Shown here: piece after piece, positions 59,899 to 64,000 of the stretch
How positions within the stretch are numbered: the stretch's first letter is position 1
Layout: each line of letters opens with the position of its first letter
NCBI RefSeq assembly: GCF_900105905.1
Contig: NZ_FNSV01000005.1
Location: 8,389,501 to 8,453,500 of the forward strand
Length of the DNA: 64,000 bases
From: Rhodococcus koreensis
GTDB lineage: Bacteria > Actinomycetota > Actinomycetes > Mycobacteriales > Mycobacteriaceae
Direction of reading: 5' to 3'
Notes under the pieces: model-generated
Told to the model about the DNA's origin: nothing
Databases searched by the model: none
What the model saw: the letters and a program-made list of their open reading frames with translations, nothing else
Position numbers and translations under genes: made by a program

Positions 59899-61641
59899 TC
59901 AGCCGTTGTCGAGTTCGGTGCGGATCTGCATGGCCAGGACCTTGGAGTAGATCCGGCAGAGCTGGAAGTTGCCGGAGGAGAACCACAGTCCGGGTTGTGC
60001 CGTCCGCCTCCACGTGTTGCGGACCTCGCCCTCGTCGTCGTATCCCCAGATGGGGCCGACCGCGTCGGCGATCTCGTCGCCGAGCAGGGCGCGTACACCC
60101 TCCTGCTGGGTCTGGTATCCGGTCGCCAGGATGACGGCGTCGGCCTCGACGACGTCACCATTGGTCAAACTCAAACCGGCGGCGACGAACCCGGCCGTGT
60201 CGGCGTACTGGACCAGCCCGACCTGCCCGGAGATCAGCAGATCCGAACAGCCGACGTTGAGGTAGTAGCCGCCGCCACGGCGCATGAACTTCATCTGCTG
60301 GCCGGTGTCCTCTTCGCCGTAGTCGGTTCGGAAACCGATGCGATTGAGGGCGGCGATGAGGTCCTTGTCGAGTTCCTTCATCGTTGCCGTGATCATCTGG
60401 CTGCCGGTGTAGAGGTCGGGATAGACCGTCGCCATCGACAGGAGGTCGCAGTCCTCGAGGGTCGGTGCGGTCAGGTACGACGCATCTGCCGCCGCGGCCG
60501 AGGGGTCGACGCTCACGATGGTGGTCGAGCTGCGCTGCACCATCGTCACGTCGATACCGTGAGCATGCAGGTCCTGGGCGACATCGTGGGCGCTGTTCCC
60601 AGTTCCGATGATGACGACTCGCTGACCGGCGAAGTCGTTCGCGTCGTCGTATTCGCTCGAGTGCAGTGTGCGACCGGTGAACTGAGCAAGTCCGGGTAGC
60701 TCCGGAACGTACGGGATGCCGCTGACACCGGTCGCGATCACGACGTGCTTGGGGCGCAGGGTGCGAACGGTGCCGTCGCCGCGACGAACCCGCGCAACCC
60801 AGGACTGCGACTGTTCGTCGTAGTCTCCGCCGATGAAGGCGGTGGTACCCCAGAAGTTGATTTCCATGGCCTCGACGTACGCCTCGAACCATCCGGCGAG
60901 CTTGTCCTTGGGAACGAACTGCGGCCAGGTTGCGGGGAAAGGCATGTACGGAAGGTCGTTGAGCCACACCGCGTTGTGCAAGGTGAGGGCGTGGTATCGG
61001 GTGCGCCAGTTGTCGCCGGGACGCGCATGTGTGTCCACGACGAGCGCGTCGATGTCGAGCTGGCCGAGCCGGGCTGCGAGGGTCAGTCCCGACTGGCCAC
61101 CGCCGACGATCAGTACGTCGGGGTCGCGGTTCTCGAAGGCTTGCGCGGCGACACGGCGGTCCAGCCAGTTGGGGCCACCGAACTTGGACGAGTCCGCCTG
61201 CCCGACGGGCCGGTGCTCGCCGGTGCGTTCGGGGTGGTCGGCGAGCTGGTCGAGGGTTGTGAACAGGGAGCGCACGAGCAGACCGTGTTCCGGCACGTCG
61301 ACCAGCCGCGCGACCCCGACGGCGGACCCGGCGAGGGTGTCGAACTCGAAGATGACCTCCAGGCAGGGGATACCCGCCCGCTCCACGAGACGGGGAGGCG
61401 TCCGCTCTTCGGCGATGCGGATGTTCGTCGCCTTCGTGAGCTCCTGGCGGCGGAGCAACTCCGCGGGAATCTCGTCGCTGAACGTGCGCAGATCCCCGGT
61501 GAACGCGAGTACGTCGCGCCAGTAGGCCTGCGGGGCGAACACAGCGGTGGGTGCAAGTTCGGAGGCGAGGAACCGGGAGAATCCGTCGAGCCACGCCTGG
61601 GCGTCGGTTCGAAGATCGGTGTCACTGAAAGTGGTGGTCAT
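59899..61641 (-). CDS. FMO-type flavin-containing monooxygenase
   Basis: A 580-residue class B flavoprotein monooxygenase. The FAD motif is VLIVGGGQSGLTLAARL (about residues 175-191), the FMO fingerprint is FTGRTLHSSEY (FxGxxxHxxxY, about 325), and the NADPH motif is VVIIGTGNSAHDVAQDL. An N-terminal region of about 150 residues looks like an NTF2-like domain, as in some YUCCA-type and fungal enzymes. Oxygenation of a carbonyl or heteroatom substrate is likely. It is the third gene of an operon with a PRISE-type reductase and an aldehyde dehydrogenase, 30 bases after the former. ATG 61641 has AGGA about 8 bases upstream. Confidence 0.85.
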   Translation of the reverse strand: MTTTFSDTDLRTDAQAWLDGFSRFLASELAPTAVFAPQAYWRDVLAFTGDLRTFSDEIPAELLRRQELTKATNIRIAEERTPPRLVERAGIPCLEVIFEFDTLAGSAVGVARLVDVPEHGLLVRSLFTTLDQLADHPERTGEHRPVGQADSSKFGGPNWLDRRVAAQAFENRDPDVLIVGGGQSGLTLAARLGQLDIDALVVDTHARPGDNWRTRYHALTLHNAVWLNDLPYMPFPATWPQFVPKDKLAGWFEAYVEAMEINFWGTTAFIGGDYDEQSQSWVARVRRGDGTVRTLRPKHVVIATGVSGIPYVPELPGLAQFTGRTLHSSEYDDANDFAGQRVVIIGTGNSAHDVAQDLHAHGIDVTMVQRSSTTIVSVDPSAAAADASYLTAPTLEDCDLLSMATVYPDLYTGSQMITATMKELDKDLIAALNRIGFRTDYGEEDTGQQMKFMRRGGGYYLNVGCSDLLISGQVGLVQYADTAGFVAAGLSLTNGDVVEADAVILATGYQTQQEGVRALLGDEIADAVGPIWGYDDEGEVRNTWRRTAQPGLWFSSGNFQLCRIYSKVLAMQIRTELDNG

Positions 61642-61671
61642 GTTGTAGTCCTGTCGAAAAGTGTAAAGGGA

Positions 61672-62733
61672 TTACGGAATCAGGCGAAGCGACCGGAGCT
61701 GCTCGAGGTTGGCAACGAAGCTCTCGTGGGTGTCGATGCACGCGGTGAAGCCAGCCCGGCGGATCTTGATCGTGCTCTGCACCATGTCGGACTCCATCGC
61801 GAACCATCCGTCGACGAACGGCCAGGCGGCCACCGCGGACAGCGGAAGGGGACGTAGCCGGTGCCGGGCGACTACGTCGTCCCACAGTGCGGATTTGTCC
61901 GCCATCTGCTCGGCCAGCGTCATCGGCTGCATCGGTGCGACGTCCATGCCGAAGAAGCCGGCGATGTCCGACCACAGATGCTCCCAGCGGAAGTTGTCAC
62001 CGTTGGTGACGTTGAAGATCTCTCCACGTGCCGTCTCGGCCTCGAGCGCCCAGTGCACCGAAGCGCCCACGACGGCGCTGTCCGTCGCCTGGTGCAGCGC
62101 CGTCCAAGCCTTCGGGGTGCCGGGGAAGCGGAGTGGCAGACCTTGGTCTCGGCACAGGGTCGCGTAGACGCCGACACCGGTCAGCATGTTCATCGGTGAT
62201 CCGATGCTCACACCCAGCACTGCATCCGGTCGGAGGACGGTCCAGGTGTACCCGTGCTGCTGGGCGTCGGCGAAGAGCAGGTCCTCCTGGTCGTTGTAGA
62301 AGATAGGTCCGAGGTGGCGGGGGTCGGTCTCCTTGGCGGGAGTCTTGTAGAAGCCGAGGTGCTCGCCATACGACTTTCCACCGCCGATCAGAACGACGTG
62401 CCGAAGTGTGGAGGATGACCCTCCGACCGCCTCGAGCACATGCCGAAGCATTGCGAGGTTCGGAGCCACGGTGGCCGCCATCGACTCACGTTCGGTGTAC
62501 GCGGTGTAGACGATCGTGTCGATGTCGGAACACCCGGCGAACGCCGCCGAGGTGGCCGCGCCGTCGAGGAGATCGACCTGGATGTGGTCGGTGACTGCCG
62601 CCCCGCCCGGCAACTCGACCGGGCCGCGGCGTGCCACCGTGACCACGTCCCTGCCCTCGTCGGTCAGCGTGCGTACCACCGCGCTGCCGATCACCCCGTG
62701 GGCGCCGACGACCAGAGTCTTTCCGCCGCTCAT
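61672..62733 (-). CDS. PRISE-type NAD(P)-dependent reductase (progesterone 5-beta-reductase-like)
   Basis: A 353-residue extended SDR. The Rossmann motif is LVVGAHGVIGSAVVRTL (about residues 6-22). The region FYNDQEDLLF matches the NFYYxxED block typical of progesterone 5-beta-reductase/iridoid-synthase-like enone reductases (the catalytic Tyr is in FYND), and KSYGEHLGFYKTPAKETD fits the Lys region. PRISE enzymes reduce activated C=C bonds of enones or enals. ATG 62733 overlaps the aldehyde dehydrogenase stop (ATGA). This suggests a route for a ketone or terpenoid/steroid-like substrate. Confidence 0.8.
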   Translation of the reverse strand: MSGGKTLVVGAHGVIGSAVVRTLTDEGRDVVTVARRGPVELPGGAAVTDHIQVDLLDGAATSAAFAGCSDIDTIVYTAYTERESMAATVAPNLAMLRHVLEAVGGSSSTLRHVVLIGGGKSYGEHLGFYKTPAKETDPRHLGPIFYNDQEDLLFADAQQHGYTWTVLRPDAVLGVSIGSPMNMLTGVGVYATLCRDQGLPLRFPGTPKAWTALHQATDSAVVGASVHWALEAETARGEIFNVTNGDNFRWEHLWSDIAGFFGMDVAPMQPMTLAEQMADKSALWDDVVARHRLRPLPLSAVAAWPFVDGWFAMESDMVQSTIKIRRAGFTACIDTHESFVANLEQLRSLRLIP

Positions 62734-64000
62734 GCGATGCCTCCGGCGCTCGTGGGTGCGGTGCCCGCGCCCAATGCGATGTACTTCGTCTCGAGGTATT
62801 CGGCGAGGCCTTCCGGGCCGCCTTCCCGCCCGTAGCCGGAATGTTTGACACCACCGAAGGGCGCCGCGGGGTTGGAGACCGTTCCCTGGTTGATGGCGAC
62901 CATTCCGCTGTCGAGTTGTTCGGCGACGCGGATCGCGCGGTCCAGGTCGCGGGTGAACACGTAGGAGGCGAGCCCGTACCGGCTCGAGTTCGCGGATTCG
63001 AGGACCGCGGTTTCGTCGTCGAAGGAGATGATGGGCGCGACCGGACCGAAGATCTCGTCCTGGATGAGGAGCGCGTCGCCGGGCACATCGGTGAGGACGG
63101 TGGGCGCGAAGAAGCAGCCAGGACGGTCGAGGGCGTGCCCGCCCGTCACAACGCGTGCGCCCTTGGCGACGGCGTCGTCGACCAGCCTCTGCACCTGGCG
63201 TCGCTGCTTGTCGTCGATGAGCGGGCCGATGTCGGTGCCGGGGTCCATGCCCGGACCGATGGTCAGCGCGGAGAAGCGCTCGGCGAGTTCGGCAGCGAAC
63301 TCGCCGGCGATCGAGGAATGGACGTACAGGCGGTTGGCGCTGGTGCAGGCTTCTCCGTTGTTACGCAGTTTCGCCTGTACCGCGGCGTCCACTGCCGAGC
63401 CGACGTCCGCGTCGTCGAAGACGATGAACGGGGCGTTGCCACCGAGTTCGAGCGACACGCGCAGCAACTGGTCGGCCGATTGCCGCACGAGTGACTGTCC
63501 CACCTCGGTCGAGCCGGTGAACGAGATCTTCCGCAGCCGTGGATCATTCATTGCCGCGGCCACGATTCGGTTCGAATCGGTGCTGGGCACGACGTTGACC
63601 ACGCCGGCGGGAACACCGGCCTCCTCGAGGATCGACGCTGTCGCCAGCATGCTCAGCGGAGTCTGTTTCGCGGGTTTGACGATGCAGGTGCAGCCCGCCG
63701 CCAGCGCAGGGCCGATCTTGCGGGTGCCCATCGCCAGAGGAAAGTTCCACGGTGTGACGAACAGGCACGGACCGACGGGCTGGGCCATTGTGACGATCCG
63801 GCCGACTCCCGATTCGGTGACGGTATAGCGGCCGCCGATGCGCACGGCCTCCTCGGAGTACCAGCGGAGGTATTCGGCTGCGTACGTCACCTCGGCCTGC
63901 GCCTGGGCGTAGGGTTTGCCCATCTCGAGGGTGGTCAGGATGGCGAGGTAGTCGGATCGCTCGAGCATGAGCGTGTAGGCGCGGCGCAGGATGTCCGAGC
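62730..64000 (-). CDS. Succinate-semialdehyde dehydrogenase-like aldehyde dehydrogenase, partial
   Basis: An NAD(P)-dependent aldehyde dehydrogenase lacking its N-terminus, which lies beyond the window; the frame stays open to base 64000. Visible parts: FVTPWNFPLAMGTRKIGPAL, KISFTGSTEVGQSLVR, the general-base Glu in SLELGGNAPFIVFDDAD and the catalytic Cys in NNGEACTSANRLYV. The FTGSTEVG and GVKHSGYGREGG blocks point to the GabD/SSADH subfamily, but other aldehydes are possible. It is the first visible gene of an operon with PRISE-like and FMO genes. Confidence 0.9.
   Translation of the reverse strand, partial: SDILRRAYTLMLERSDYLAILTTLEMGKPYAQAQAEVTYAAEYLRWYSEEAVRIGGRYTVTESGVGRIVTMAQPVGPCLFVTPWNFPLAMGTRKIGPALAAGCTCIVKPAKQTPLSMLATASILEEAGVPAGVVNVVPSTDSNRIVAAAMNDPRLRKISFTGSTEVGQSLVRQSADQLLRVSLELGGNAPFIVFDDADVGSAVDAAVQAKLRNNGEACTSANRLYVHSSIAGEFAAELAERFSALTIGPGMDPGTDIGPLIDDKQRRQVQRLVDDAVAKGARVVTGGHALDRPGCFFAPTVLTDVPGDALLIQDEIFGPVAPIISFDDETAVLESANSSRYGLASYVFTRDLDRAIRVAEQLDSGMVAINQGTVSNPAAPFGGVKHSGYGREGGPEGLAEYLETKYIALGAGTAPTSAGGIA

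Overview
The window reads as a chromosomal segment of a high-GC mycolic-acid actinobacterium, most likely Rhodococcus (large R. jostii/R. opacus type) or a close relative. The main reasons are a mycothiol gene (mshC), a complete Pup-proteasome locus, pafBC-tatAC-helY, F420-type oxidoreductases and a gene order that, from memory, broadly follows the Mycobacterium tuberculosis Rv2130c-Rv2070c stretch. I could run no database search, so the genus is an inference. Most of the window is densely packed housekeeping sequence: no gene-free stretch exceeds about 230 bases, and I saw no tRNA, rRNA, CRISPR array, insertion sequence or integrase.

Layout. 1-3161 (+): end of a histidine phosphatase, DUF3090 and SCO1664-family genes, then mshC. 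3201-12846 (-): three genes matching JetC, JetB and JetA of a type II Wadjet/SMC-like system but with no JetD, followed by an Hsp70/actin-fold protein with a C-terminal membrane anchor and an orphan AbiEi-like protein. 13001-16674: methyltransferase with a His-rich N-terminus divergent from an XRE-cupin regulator, a helix-hairpin-helix protein, an AraC regulator, DUF3224 and an AhpD-like protein. 16768-24101 (-): acyltransferase-SGNH protein, assimilatory nitrite reductase nirBD, MFS exporter, PAC2 protein. 24153-31380 (+): metH, HAD phosphatase, trhO, RluA-type pseudouridine synthase, hisE, hisG. 31418-34657: thioesterase, RecB-like nuclease, trmI, and a lipoprotein with an iron-box-like promoter.

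34841-48733: proteasome ATPase mpa, Nudix, DDN-like protein, then dop-pup-prcB-prcA; a PAP2-diacylglycerol-kinase fusion on the opposite strand; then pafA, and pafB-pafC-(ketopantoate-reductase-like)-tatA-tatC. 48746-55315: helY, a DUF4333 membrane protein, 5'-3' exonuclease, M24 peptidase, polyprenol-phosphate mannosyltransferase. 55275-59219: F420-type biliverdin-reductase-like gene divergent from an SDR-cobL-cobM-cobK operon. 59234-64000 (-): secreted cupin protein and a catabolic-looking operon of an aldehyde dehydrogenase (cut by the window end), a PRISE-type enone reductase and an FMO-type flavin monooxygenase.

How it works together: Dop deamidates Pup, PafA ligates it to substrates, Mpa unfolds them and PrcBA degrades them, with PafBC as the associated DNA-damage regulator. 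MetH uses the B12 made by a pathway that includes cobLMK. Many transcription units look leaderless: a TANNNT hexamer lies 6-8 bases before the start codon and no ribosome-binding site intervenes. Convergent gene pairs are separated by strong perfect hairpins that should act in both directions.
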